Counted from the stretch's first letter, positions 34,591-43,191 are shown. The stretch is DNA of 64,000 bases from RYN-230 sp036497945 (GCA_036497945.1 DASXIN010000150.1:18394-82393); one strand, 5' to 3'. A program made the numbers and translations. Notes: generated from the sequence alone by a model not told the origin.

Positions 34591-35306
34591 CCGCGGGCGA
34601 GCTGCCGGGGGAGGGCCACCCGGGGGCCGCGGGCGCGGCTGGGGCCGCGGCGGTGGCGCAGGCGGCGCACGAGGAGCGGGCTGGGCCGGATACCCGGATC
34701 CGGCTGCTGCTGTGGCGGCACGGGCAGACGGCCTGGAACGTGGAGGGCCGGTTCCAGGGGCAGACCGACATCCCGCTCGACGAGACCGGCGTGCAGCAGG
34801 CCGAACGGGCGGCCCGGCTGCTCGCCGCGCTGCGCCCGGACGTGATCATCTCCTCGGACCTGAGCCGGGCGATGGCCACCGCCGCCCCGCTGGGCCGGCT
34901 CACCGGCCTGACCGTGACTACCGATAAGGATCTGCGGGAACGGCACGGCGGCGCCTGGGAAGGCCTGAGCGACGTGCAGATCCGCACCCAGTACCCGGTC
35001 GAGCACGCGCAGTGGCTGCCGCCCGGGGGAGAGTCGACGGCCACCGTCGGCGAGCGGGCCGGGGCCGCCCTGGAGGGGATCGCCGAAGGCCTGCCCCCCG
35101 GCTCGCTGGCCGTGGTGGTCAGCCACGGCGCGGCGCTCCGGCTCGGCGCGGCCCGGCTGCTCGGCCTGCCGGAGGATTTGTGGGGCATTATCGGGCCGCT
35201 GTCCAACTGCTCCTGGTCCGTGCTAGCCCGGCGCAGTCACCGGTGGCGGCTTATTGAGCACAACGCCGGCACGTTGCCGGAGCCCGTGCTCAGCGACGAC
35301 CGCTGA
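34509..35306 (+). CDS. Histidine phosphatase family protein
   Basis: Phosphoglycerate-mutase-like phosphatase. The RHG motif is LLLWRHGQTAWN and the second catalytic His is in VVVSHGAAL. The conserved core starts near 34695. The exact start is unclear: GTG 34509 overlaps rsfS by 82 bases, while GTG 34653 would leave a 62-base gap; neither has a good ribosome binding site. Genes after rsfS in actinobacteria often encode glucosyl-3-phosphoglycerate phosphatase-like enzymes, but the substrate is not determined by sequence. Confidence 0.85.
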   Translation: MEGLPADPASRAGRGAFDRTLWRGSPLTAGELPGEGHPGAAGAAGAAAVAQAAHEERAGPDTRIRLLLWRHGQTAWNVEGRFQGQTDIPLDETGVQQAERAARLLAALRPDVIISSDLSRAMATAAPLGRLTGLTVTTDKDLRERHGGAWEGLSDVQIRTQYPVEHAQWLPPGGESTATVGERAGAALEGIAEGLPPGSLAVVVSHGAALRLGAARLLGLPEDLWGIIGPLSNCSWSVLARRSHRWRLIEHNAGTLPEPVLSDDR

Positions 35307-35419
35307 CGGTGGCTGGCGGGGTCGTCGGCTGAAGTGCCGTGAGTGGGTGGCGGTGGTTCTGCGGGTTGGCGAGGGCCGGTCGTTGGTTGGCTTGGTTCGA
35401 AGGCGGTCGTGCGAACCGG

Positions 35420-35425
35420 TATGCT
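35420..35425 (+). promoter_or_regulatory. Candidate -10 box of tRNA-Ala
   Basis: TATGCT lies about 40 bases before the mature 5' end of the tRNA. A -35 at the right distance is poor (TCGAAG). Proposed only because a promoter is needed here. Confidence 0.3.
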
Positions 35426-35465
35426 GTCTGCGGCTCACATGCTGAGGAGCATGGGGAGCGGTATC

Positions 35466-35538
<73 letters not shown>

Positions 35539-35630
35539 CCCAGGTCAGAGATGTTTTTCGAACAACTGGGCAGCCGTCCTGAGGGGCGTACAGCAGCAAA
35601 GTACAGCAGTAGGTGCACAAGTCGGCTCGG

Positions 35631-35801
35631 CTACGCCGCCGCGGTGAGACCCTCGAGGATGTCAGCTGGCAGGGTTGCGGCATGCTGAGCGATCGACACA
35701 GCGAGCAGACGCGTGAACCCGTCCAAGGGACCGTCAACGGTATGACGCCACCCGTCCTCTGTAACGGCGACGCAGCAGGTGCGCCCGGGACCGGGCTGCA
35801 C
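35631..35801 (-). pseudogene. Unrecognised short coding remnant downstream of tRNA-Ala
   Basis: A 56-codon frame (start GTG at 35801) reads like protein, with the segments CCVAVTEDGWRHTVDGPLDG and LPADILEGLTAAA before a stop. It looks like the C-terminal end of a larger protein whose front was lost; the frame is closed just upstream. I do not recognise the family. The rest of 35541-35981 shows no other supported feature. Its place beside a tRNA suggests an old insertion scar. Confidence 0.25.
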
Positions 35802-35981
35802 TCAGATCATCCATTCGGGACGCAGTGGAAACGGTCACTTGACGGTCGAACAGCCGATCATAACGAACGCCTCTTTGTGCGCTTGTCAAGAGCGGGTGGG
35901 CGTGCTGAAGCGATACGGGCGCGGGTTTGCTCGGGGGGCCGAGATCGCGGCCTCCTGGCCCCCCTTCTTCCCGCCGCCCGG

Positions 35982-37268
35982 TCATTGTCGGCTCGCGGGC
36001 ATCCGCGTCAAGGACGCCTGCGGCGCCCGCTGTGCGGCCGGGCTGCGCCCGGTCCTTGACCCGGCTGGCCGCTCGCGCGGGGTGGCAGCAGCGCGGGAAG
36101 GAGAGGGAGCCGGGCTCCCGGTCGTGGGGGTCGTAGGGTGGGTGGCGGGCCCGGGAGTGGCTTGCCCGAAGAGCCGGCGTTCGGGGTGAGAGCCGGCCAC
36201 GCTGGTAACAGAGTCGTTCCCCGGTTGCCCTCCCGGGCCCGTAGCCCGGCGGGCGTCGGCTTGGAGGCGGGCGAAGACGGCGTCGCTGACGTGCCGCTTC
36301 AGTGAGCGCAGGGCCTCTTTGCGGGTCTTGCCCTCGGCCAGCTTCTTGCCGAAGTAGGCATGGCCCTCGCTGCGGGGGTTGCGGATCTGGGTGACCGCCG
36401 CCATGTGGATGGCGTGGTTGAGCCGCCGGTTGCCGCGCCTGGACAGCCGGTGTACCTTGCGCTTGCCTGAAGACACCTCGATCGGCGCGGTGCCGTTGCA
36501 GGCAGCGAAATGGTCCCGGCCCGGGAAGCGGGACACCTCGCGCACGTCGCCGATGACGGCGGCGGCGATCACCGGGCCCACGCCGAAGACCCCGGTGAGG
36601 GTCGTGCCCGTGGCTTTCACCGCGGCCGCCAGCTTCCTGCGGGTCTCGCGCATCTGCGTGTCGATGCGGCGCAGGTCCTCCACGAACTCGGTGGCGAGCT
36701 CGCGGCGGGCGGCGGCCACCGCGTCCGCCGGGGTGATCGATCCCAGGAGCGCCGTGGCCTGGCTAGCGGTGATCTTCTTGGAGACACCACCCGGGACCAG
36801 CTCGCACAGCACGGCGTGCAGCCGGCACACCACCTGGGTCCGGGCCCGGCCCAGGTCCCGGCGGCGCTTGGACCACACCTTCAGCACCGCCGCGTGGTCA
36901 TCGGCAGCCGCCACCCGGCGGGAGGCCGAGCGCAGCGCGGCGATCGCCACCGACCGGGCATCGTTCGGGTCGTTCTTGTTCGTATCCCCGGTCGCCAGCA
37001 GCCGTACCCGGGCGCTGAGCTTGGGCTGGATGTCCAGCACCCGCTCACCGGTGGCCAGCAGCTGCTGGGCCAGCAGGTGGCCCACACCCTCAGCACCCTC
37101 GACGGCCCAGGTCCGCTCCGGCCACCCAGCCGCCCAGGCCAGCAGCCGCTGCGCCTGGTCCGCCGAGGCGCGCACCCGCAGCTGGCCCAGCGGCTCCTCC
37201 GCCGTCCCGATCGCCACCGCCGTGTGCGAAGCCTTATGCGGATCAACGCCGATCATCACCACCGCCAT
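35982..37268 (-). CDS. IS110 family transposase (first copy)
   Basis: 428 residues from the ATG at 37268, which has AGGGAGG upstream. The N-terminal RuvC-like DEDD domain begins MIGVDPHKASHTAVA, then VEGAEGVGH and the DPNDARSVA acidic pair. The C-terminal transposase-20 domain contains CNGTAPIEVSSGKRKVHRLS with the serine region and RRGNRRLNHAIH. About 75 Pro/Arg/Ser-rich residues at the end exceed the family norm and may be read-through into flanking DNA. IS110 elements lack long terminal inverted repeats, so exact ends are not set. Confidence 0.92.
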   Translation of the reverse strand: MAVVMIGVDPHKASHTAVAIGTAEEPLGQLRVRASADQAQRLLAWAAGWPERTWAVEGAEGVGHLLAQQLLATGERVLDIQPKLSARVRLLATGDTNKNDPNDARSVAIAALRSASRRVAAADDHAAVLKVWSKRRRDLGRARTQVVCRLHAVLCELVPGGVSKKITASQATALLGSITPADAVAAARRELATEFVEDLRRIDTQMRETRRKLAAAVKATGTTLTGVFGVGPVIAAAVIGDVREVSRFPGRDHFAACNGTAPIEVSSGKRKVHRLSRRGNRRLNHAIHMAAVTQIRNPRSEGHAYFGKKLAEGKTRKEALRSLKRHVSDAVFARLQADARRATGPGGQPGNDSVTSVAGSHPERRLFGQATPGPATHPTTPTTGSPAPSPSRAAATPRERPAGSRTGRSPAAQRAPQASLTRMPASRQ

Positions 37269-37515
37269 GGCATCCTCCCTTGACCTCGGGGCGAAACCGT
37301 GGCGGGCACGCCTAATTCCAGGAACCCGTGAGCGCTCGCGCCTCTTTTGAGCCACGCCACGGCGAGACCCCAGCAGGCCAGCACGTCGTTCGAAAGCCAG
37401 ACCCCAACCAAGGGAGCCGGCAGGCGGTTACAGAGCCAGCCCGCCAGGACCTCTCAACGCTACAAACCCAGCTCACTGCCATCCCGGCCGGGTCAGTAAC
37501 GCCTACTCACAATTA
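37269..37515 (-). other. IS110 5' non-coding region, candidate bridge RNA locus
   Basis: About 247 bases upstream of the transposase (in its own direction) carry no gene. IS110-group elements are known to encode a structured bridge RNA in this flank that pairs with donor and target DNA. I see no decisive structure by eye. The boundary at 37515 is chosen only because a dispersed repeat begins at 37516. Confidence 0.35.
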
Positions 37516-37568
37516 GGCGGATACTTGCGCACCGGCCGCAGACGGACGCCAGTCACTGGGCGTGATCC
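37516..37568 (+). repeat. Dispersed repeat, copy A (partial)
   Basis: Begins GGCGGATACTTGCGC, identical over 15 bases to copy C at 42233. After a variable ~13 bases it has a weaker match to the common core (CCAGTCACTGGGCGTGATC against CCAGTCACGGTGCGTGACT). It adjoins the IS110 5' flank. Confidence 0.6.
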
Positions 37569-37593
37569 GTTCTCCGGTCTGGTGTACGCCGAT

Positions 37594-39210
37594 CTAGCTG
37601 ATTCGGTCCGGTCGGGTCCCAGGCCGGTGTCCTTCGGCGTCGTGTGGTCGCGGGCGGGCTAAAGGCCTCGGCGCGATAATCGAGCTCGCCCGGCACTGGC
37701 AGGCAGGAGGGGTAGTGATGGAGCCGCATCCTGGTGTGTTCTGCTCGAACGTGAGGACCGAGGAGTGGGAGCCTGATCCGGAGGTTCCCGGCAGCGAGAT
37801 GCACGAGCTCGTGCACGCCGACGGGGTGTGGGCCGGCCTGACCCGGTTCACCGCTGTCGAGGGCCCAAGCCCGTGGACGCCGTCCCAGCGCGAGACGATC
37901 CACGTGCTGGAGGGCGAGGTGAGGATCGAGATCGCCGGCGGCCCGGCGCTCACGCTCAAGCCCGGCGACCTGGCGTCCCTGCCGGCGGGCCTGGAAACGA
38001 TCTTGCACATCACCACGCCATTCACCGAGCTGTGGGTACTCGCCTGACCGGTCGCCCGCCGGCTGCCACACGGCGCGGAGCACTTGCGCGTAGATGCAGA
38101 CCAGTGCCAGTCACGGTACGTGATCTGATCTCTGACGCAGCGTGACGCCAGATCGCCGAGTCCGTGCTCGTGGGTGCGGCGCCGTCGGTGGCTGCGGGAG
38201 CGCGCCGATCCTCTGGTTCTGTGCTTGAAGTCGCGCAGAGTTGGACGTTGTGCGTTTCTGGGCCGCCGCGGTGGCCTTGGGCCGTGACGGGCCCAGGCCG
38301 GCCCCGGTAACCGCGGGCTTGGGCGCGGTTGCTGGGGCGGTTCCGGCTGCGGGAGGAGGGCGGCAAAGGCGCGAGCCGCTGGTGTGGCCTGGTGGCGGCT
38401 CATGATGGCGGCGAGGGTCCATGTCATGTCCGGGTCGGCGAGCGGGATGGCTCGAAGGTCTGGTCGGCTGGTGGCCAGGTATTCGGGGAGGAGGGTGAAC
38501 CCTAGCCCGTGGGCGACGAAGTCCAGGATGGTGAGGACGTCGACGGCCTCGAAGATGACTCGTCGTTGTTTGCCGGTGCCGGCGAGGACCCGGTCGACGG
38601 GCTCGTAGCCGGTCGAGCCCTGGGGTGGCCCGACGAAGTCCTGTTCCGCCAGGGATGCGATGGTGATCTGTGTGCGGCCTGCCAGCGGGTGGTCGGGCCG
38701 GCAGAGGAACATCATTGGCTGGGTGCTGAGGGTGGTGGCGAGCACGGGTTCTGGCGGCTGCCGCGGCAGGGACACGAGCGCGACGTCGAGCCGGCCGGCC
38801 TCGATCTCGGGGATCAGGGCCATGCTGGTCTCGCGGACGTAACGGATGCCCACCGCCGGGTGCTGATCGCGGAAGCGGGCGAGCAGGGCCGCCTGATCGA
38901 GCAGTCCGGGCGTGGGGATGCCGCCGACCCGCAGCGAGCCGCGGAGCAGCCCCCGGACCGCCAGCACCGATTCGCGGGCGGAGGCGGCGGCCGCCAGGGT
39001 GCGCCGGGCCTCCTCCAGCAGGACCCGGCCGGCCTCGGTCAGCTCCACTTTGCGGGTGGTGCGCACGAAAAGGCGAGAATCCAGTTCCCTTTCCAGCGAA
39101 CGGATCGACGCTGACAGCGCCGACTGGCTCATGCGACAGCGGCTCGCCGCCCGGGTGAAGTGGCCCTCCTCGGCCACGGCGAGGAAGTGCTCCAGCTGCC
39201 GGAGCTCCAT
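37594..39210 (-). CDS. LysR family transcriptional regulator with lost natural stop
   Basis: The N-terminal 60 residues are a normal LysR winged helix (MELRQLEHFLAVAEEGHFTR...MSQSALSASIRSLE). A LysR effector domain follows to about residue 290 (ending near RAFAALLPQPEPP). LysR proteins are about 300 residues. Here the frame runs on to 538 residues through dispersed-repeat copy B and then antisense to the cupin gene, giving a Ser/Arg-rich sequence with no family resemblance. The natural 3' end was probably removed when the repeat arrived. The ATG at 39210 is good. The product may be unstable or truncated. Confidence 0.75.
   Translation of the reverse strand: MELRQLEHFLAVAEEGHFTRAASRCRMSQSALSASIRSLERELDSRLFVRTTRKVELTEAGRVLLEEARRTLAAAASARESVLAVRGLLRGSLRVGGIPTPGLLDQAALLARFRDQHPAVGIRYVRETSMALIPEIEAGRLDVALVSLPRQPPEPVLATTLSTQPMMFLCRPDHPLAGRTQITIASLAEQDFVGPPQGSTGYEPVDRVLAGTGKQRRVIFEAVDVLTILDFVAHGLGFTLLPEYLATSRPDLRAIPLADPDMTWTLAAIMSRHQATPAARAFAALLPQPEPPQQPRPSPRLPGPAWARHGPRPPRRPRNAQRPTLRDFKHRTRGSARSRSHRRRRTHEHGLGDLASRCVRDQITYRDWHWSASTRKCSAPCGSRRATGQASTHSSVNGVVMCKIVSRPAGRDARSPGLSVSAGPPAISILTSPSSTWIVSRWDGVHGLGPSTAVNRVRPAHTPSACTSSCISLPGTSGSGSHSSVLTFEQNTPGCGSITTPPACQCRASSIIAPRPLARPRPHDAEGHRPGTRPDRIS
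37718..38047 (+). CDS. Small cupin-domain protein
   Basis: 109 residues from ATG 37718, preceded by GGAGGGG at suitable spacing (GTG 37715 is an alternative). A single beta-barrel cupin of the Cupin_3/DUF861 kind: WTPSQRETIHVLEGEVRIEI followed by LKPGDLASLPAG. The first motif lacks the usual HxH metal pair, so metal binding is doubtful. It stands alone, between repeat copies A and B, and lies wholly antisense to the LysR read-through. Confidence 0.75.
   Translation: MEPHPGVFCSNVRTEEWEPDPEVPGSEMHELVHADGVWAGLTRFTAVEGPSPWTPSQRETIHVLEGEVRIEIAGGPALTLKPGDLASLPAGLETILHITTPFTELWVLA
38072..38223 (+). repeat. Dispersed repeat, copy B
   Basis: Shares ACTTGCGC, GACCAGTGCCAGTCACGGT, ACGCAGCGTGACGCCAGATC and a distal CTGGTTCTGTG with copy C over about 150 bases in the same order and strand. 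It starts 25 bases after the cupin stop and occupies the place where the LysR gene should end. Confidence 0.75.
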
Positions 39211-39541
39211 GATTCATCCACTCTGTAGGACAATCCGATCGTATCTTTCAATTTGAACGCACAGTAGTGCTCAGCGATAATGCTGGCTTGGCGGGGATAG
39301 CTGGCTGAGGATACGAGCTGGCAGCTCGCCCGCCCGGGGCCGGGCCTGCCCCCGTGGCCTGGCCCCGGGTTCGGGCTGACCGCAGCCTGGCGAGGCACCG
39401 GCGGCCGGCGTGCCCCTGGCTTACCGGGCCCACCGCGCAGACCTTCGGGCCAGGGAGCCGGGCAGGGCGGTGGCAATGGCCGGGCATGTTTCCCTGCCTT
39501 GGCAGACCTGGCTCCGATCGCACGGGAAGGAGGCGGTGCGG
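39211..39541. other. Intergenic region between LysR and the DUF6879 operon
   Basis: About 330 bases. It should carry divergent promoters for lysR and the small-ORF operon. A reduced-GC stretch around 39222-39260 just upstream of lysR is the most promoter-like part. No gene is supported. Confidence 0.3.
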
Positions 39542-39716
39542 GTGGAGCAGGAACAGCGGCGGTTCATGACACCCACGACCCGCCCTGATAGTGGTGCAAG
39601 GCAGCGCCCTGACCGACCCCGAGGCCAGGGCTGACCTGGGTGACATCCCGGCCCATGAGGAGGTGGTCGTGTTTCCCTGGGGCCTGCTGGAAAGCTACGC
39701 CAGGCAGCGGCGATGA
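39542..39716 (+). pseudogene. Small ORF upstream of DUF6879, frameshifted
   Basis: A GTG at 39542 with GAAGGAGG (39526-39533) opens MEQEQRRFMTPTTRPD. After about 39587 the reading frame must shift by one to continue as VVQGSALTDPEARADLGDIP and PAHEEVVVFPWGLLESYARQ, ending in TGA that overlaps the DUF6879 ATG by four bases. The combined product would be about 58 residues. The second part reads strongly as protein. It resembles in size and position the DUF397-like small partners of actinobacterial XRE regulators, but the family is not recognised. Confidence 0.5.
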
Positions 39717-40279
39717 CCGGCCCGGCCCCGCCCGCCGGGTCCGACCTGGGCCGGTGCTTCGAGGTGTTCACGGTGAGCGCCTTCCGCCTCGAAACGCTCC
39801 GGGCCTACGCCGCGCCGGGCGAGGAGGAAGACCGGTTGAGGGCGTTCCGGCGGGGGCTGCCCCGGCCCGAGCGGCCGGCACGGACCAGCCGGTGGCTGCG
39901 CCGCATCGCCGCCACCACGGCGGCCGGCAAATCCTGGCACCGGGTCCGCGTGCTGGACCGTCCGCTGTCGGAGCACGAGTGCTACCGGCTGCTCGGCTAC
40001 CGGGAGTCGGCCGAGGCCGGCGAGGTGATCCGGATCGCCGACCGCTCGTCCTGCCCCGCCCTGGCCCCGCTCGCCCGTGACTTCTGGCTGTTCGACGCCG
40101 ACGCCGCCAGGCCGTTTGCGGCCCTGCTGAACTACGACCACGCGGGCGGGTATCTCGGCGCCGCGGTGACCACCGAGCCAGCCGTGATCATGGCATGCGT
40201 CACCGCCCGCAACCTCGCCCAGCAGCACTCGGTGCCCCTCGGCGCCTACCTGGCTCAGCTGAAGGCCGAAACAGAGTGA
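39713..40279 (+). CDS. DUF6879 family protein
   Basis: 188 residues. The beginning FEVFTVSAFRLETLRAY and the FWLFD segment (FWLFDADAARPFAALLNYD) match the actinobacterial DUF6879 family, whose function is unknown. No signal or membrane segment. It overlaps the upstream small ORF (ATGA) and the downstream XRE gene (GTGA), so all three were translationally coupled. The family regularly occurs beside XRE helix-turn-helix genes, which suggests a regulator/effector pair. Confidence 0.8.
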   Translation: MTGPAPPAGSDLGRCFEVFTVSAFRLETLRAYAAPGEEEDRLRAFRRGLPRPERPARTSRWLRRIAATTAAGKSWHRVRVLDRPLSEHECYRLLGYRESAEAGEVIRIADRSSCPALAPLARDFWLFDADAARPFAALLNYDHAGGYLGAAVTTEPAVIMACVTARNLAQQHSVPLGAYLAQLKAETE

Positions 40280-40460
40280 CCAGCCGGCCGTCCGGTGCGC
40301 CCCGTGCCCGGCGCCACCAGCTCGCCGCCGAGCTGCGCCGCACTCGCATGCTGGCCGGGCTGCCCGGCCGGGACCTGGCTCAGGCCACCGGGGGTCAGCC
40401 AGTCCACCATCTCCCAGGCCGAACGCGGACACGCCGTTCTCTCCCGGGGTCACCGCCTGG
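40276..40460 (+). pseudogene. XRE-type helix-turn-helix regulator, frameshifted and cut by an IS
   Basis: The GTG at 40276 opens a protein whose helix-turn-helix can be read only across a +1 slip in a G-run near 40390: RRHQLAAELRRTRMLAGLPG, then in the next frame VSQSTISQAERGHAVLS. The coding sequence then reaches VTAW, where an IS701 element is inserted at 40461. The continuation ADATRI is found on the other side at 42021. The gene is therefore broken at least twice. Confidence 0.75.
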
Positions 40461-42016
40461 TACTACAGTCCCGGTTTGTGATGTGGCGCCTCATGCCGGT
40501 GTGGCCCTCATGCGTGCCTGGTAGTGGTGGTAGCGGGCGCGGGCCTGGTGTTTTCGCCGCCATCGGGACCAGGCGTAGCCGGCCTGGCGGGTGGCGGTAT
40601 TCATGGGAGTGGCGGCCAGGCGCAGCAGGCGGCAGGCTTCAGGGACGCTGACCTTGACCATGCCGGGGTCTGCGGGCGGCGGCTGGTCCGCGCTGGCTGG
40701 GAGGATCCCGGTGTCGGCCCAGGCCGCGGGCTGGGCGGCGGCGCCTGGGACGGGGCGTGTGGCCTGTGGTGAGGGGGCGGGGGGCAGCGGGCGGGCGGCA
40801 GCGACCGCGAGCAGCGCCAGGGCGCACATGGACAGCACGGTGTGGCGGTGGAAGGAGTGCCACAGCCGGACCTGATGCTGATCGAGGCCGGCCTGCCCTT
40901 CTGCCTGCTGGTGGCATTCTTCGGCCGGCCATCTTTTCCCGGCCACCTTGATCAGCGTGGGCAGGGAGACCGGCTGGCCCGCGGGGGCTTGGCAGTAGAA
41001 GTACGCCAGCTCGGACGGGTCGGACAGGCTGCGGCGGATCAGCACGTGGTGCCGCGGCGAGCAGGTCGCTATCCAGGCCCATTCGTAGTCGCGGTGGCCC
41101 TTGCAGCCGCTGCCGCACGAGCGCGTCTCCCAGCAGCGGGCAGGCACCAGGCGGGCCAGGGACGCCACGGCCATCCTCCGCCCTGAGGGCAGGGTGACCG
41201 TGAAGTTCACCGGGACCGCGAACACGTAGCCCTTGCCGTGCTTCTCGCACGTCGCACGCAGTTTTGAGCTGCGGCCGTAGACTTCGTCGCCGGCCAAGAA
41301 GGCGAACGGAACGCCGCCGCCGATCGCATCGGTGACCATGTTGGTGCCCTGCTCGGTCTTGGTGGCGAACTCCACCTCATCGGGGACGGCCGCCAGCTCG
41401 CGCCGCTCGCGGCCGGCGCACCACGACTTCGGCAGGTAGAGCCGGAAGTCAAAGGGGGCGTGACCGCGGGCGGTCACATACGCGGCGAAGACCACGGTCT
41501 GGCAGTTCTCGATCTGGCCGGTGATCCCGGCGTGCTGGCGGGGCTGCCCCCACGGTCATCTGCCCCTGCTTCAGCTCCGCGGTTCATCCAGTACCAGCAC
41601 CGCCTGCGGATCGGCCAGGTGATCAAGGATGAACCGCTGCAGTCCGCCCAGCGCCTCCCGCCAGTCCCACCGGTGCCCGGCTAGCAGCGCCTGCATCCGC
41701 CGCGGCGTGGCGTGCCCCGCCTGCTCGGCCAGCTCCCAGCACGACCGGCGCTCCCCGGGCGCTGTCAGCAGCGCGCCGATATAGGCAAACGCCGCCAGCC
41801 GCGACCTGGCCTGGCAGAACACCGGCGCCAGCAGCGCGCGCAGCTCATATTGAAGAACTCCCAGCCAGCGGCCATCCTCTACGATGGCCGCAGCGGCCAC
41901 CTGCTGATCTTGTCTTCTCACAGAGCATGATCATCCAGGTGACCGTCCCGCTTCGCACAGCGCCCCCCGCAAACCATGAGCATCCACGCTCTAGATCACA
42001 AACCGGGACTGTAGTA
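40461..42016 (-). mobile_element. IS701-family insertion sequence
   Basis: 1556 bp. Terminal inverted repeats are perfect over 22 bases: TACTACAGTCCCGGTTTGTG plus AT at 40461-40482 and the complement at 41995-42016. A 4-bp direct repeat CTGG flanks the element (40457-40460 and 42017-42020), the size IS701 elements make. Removing the element and one CTGG restores the interrupted VTAW-ADATRI reading. The transposase inside is inactive by frameshifts. Confidence 0.92.
40491..41921 (-). pseudogene. IS701 family transposase, frameshifted
   Basis: The N-terminal part (41571-41921) carries a typical IS701 start and the first DDE aspartate in VLVLDE. The remainder (about 40491-41515) has the second aspartate region FLAGDEVYG and the glutamate region RWPAEE. 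Between 41515 and 41580 two frame changes are needed to join LDE to ELKQGQMTVGAA and then to RQHAGITGQIENC. The product is not functional unless programmed slippage occurs twice, which is unlikely. Confidence 0.85.
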
Positions 42017-42020
42017 CTGG

Positions 42021-42232
42021 GCCGACGCCACCCGCATCACCATCAAGCCACTCCGCCGAATCGATCGGCATCTGCAGGCCGCTGTCCCCACGAAGAACCG
42101 TCGGCTTGCGATCAGGCTGTCGACAGCCTCACCACCGCAGGCAAGCATTTTGCATTGACCAAGCTGGGCGCAGAATTACCTTTCTGAGCAGCCTTCGAAG
42201 ATCGCCGTTGTATACCGAGGATGCGCCAGAAC
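42021..42232. other. Region between the IS701 element and repeat copy C
   Basis: Begins with the severed continuation of the XRE gene (ADATRI). I see no intact gene. GC content is lower than in the core (for example CATTTTGCATTGACCAAG around 42147), in line with degraded foreign DNA. Confidence 0.4.
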
Positions 42233-42382
42233 GGCGGATACTTGCGCGTCAGGAGGAGACCAGTGCCAGTCACGGTGCGTGACTTAGTCTCGGACGCAGC
42301 GTGACGCCAGATCGCCGACTCGGCGCGGCTGAAAGCTGAGCAGGATCCATGGGCTGCCGCGCGCAGATCTTCTGGTTCTGTG
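42233..42382 (+). repeat. Dispersed repeat, copy C
   Basis: About 150 bases related to copy B, same strand. It holds a 7-bp hairpin AGTCACG-GTG-CGTGACT and the shared blocks GACCAGTGCCAGTCACGGT and ACGCAGCGTGACGCCAGATC. It ends 48 bases after the stop of the CPBP protease gene, which points towards it. Confidence 0.75.
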
Positions 42383-42429
42383 TGGGGCTGGTGCACTGTC
42401 TGCCGCCATCTGCCACGCCGCCCGTGCGA

Positions 42430-43191
42430 TCAGTCCCGGGTGATCTCGGCCGGCCGGGGCGTCTGGAACAGGGGCGGGAGGTAGCGCAGCATGAGGAGCG
42501 ACCATGTGAGGTGGGTGAGCGCCGGGGCCAGGATGCCGCCGGAGGTGCGGCGCTGGAGGCCGAAGAGCACGCTGGTCGCGGTTCCTGCGAGCACGAGCGC
42601 GGGGTTGCGGGTCGCGGCGGTGGTGGCGGTGTAGGCGAGGGTGGTCTTGGCGAGGGGGTGTGAGTCCTGCACGAGGGACCAGAGGGCGCCGCGGAAGAAC
42701 AGTTCCTCGGCCACTGCGTTGGCGCACGCGGTGAGCAGCACGAGGGACGTTGAGCCATCGTCTGCATAGTGCAGGACGCTGCCGATGGCGCGGTTGAGCG
42801 GGGGAATGTGCCGGGCGAGCTGGGCGGCGCCGTAGAAGAGCCCGAATGCGACCGCACCGGTGAGCACGGGCATGACCACCGGGTGGCGCCGGGCGTCTTC
42901 CTGGCCCTGGGTCATGTTCATCGGAAGGGGCCCGGAGCTGAGGGCGCTGGCGGCCCAGGTGCCGGCCAGGCCCATCGTCAGGAGGTAGAACTGGGGGGAG
43001 TCGGCTTTGGTGGATAGCGAGAGCCCCAGCAGGCCCGCGCCGCCGATGCCGGTGGTGGTGACAACCCATCGGCGCCGGGCGCGGACCGTCGCCGGCTTTG
43101 CGCGGGCCGCGGGGAACTGGCCGGGGAGCGGGAAGTCCTGTCGCGCGGACGTGGTGCGTTCCCGCCAACAGCTCGAACGGTCGGCGGTCAT
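42430..43191 (-). CDS. CPBP (CAAX/Abi) family intramembrane metalloprotease
   Basis: 253 residues with several hydrophobic segments. The first catalytic motif is AEELFFRGALW (EExxxR form) and a later His-containing motif is ALTHLTW. The family cleaves membrane or prenylated peptides; bacterial members act in peptide maturation and immunity. The ATG at 43191 overlaps the upstream gene stop (ATGA), making it the last gene of the MerR-led operon. A role in processing a membrane partner of the divergent lipid cluster is possible but unproven. Confidence 0.85.
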   Translation of the reverse strand: MTADRSSCWRERTTSARQDFPLPGQFPAARAKPATVRARRRWVVTTTGIGGAGLLGLSLSTKADSPQFYLLTMGLAGTWAASALSSGPLPMNMTQGQEDARRHPVVMPVLTGAVAFGLFYGAAQLARHIPPLNRAIGSVLHYADDGSTSLVLLTACANAVAEELFFRGALWSLVQDSHPLAKTTLAYTATTAATRNPALVLAGTATSVLFGLQRRTSGGILAPALTHLTWSLLMLRYLPPLFQTPRPAEITRD

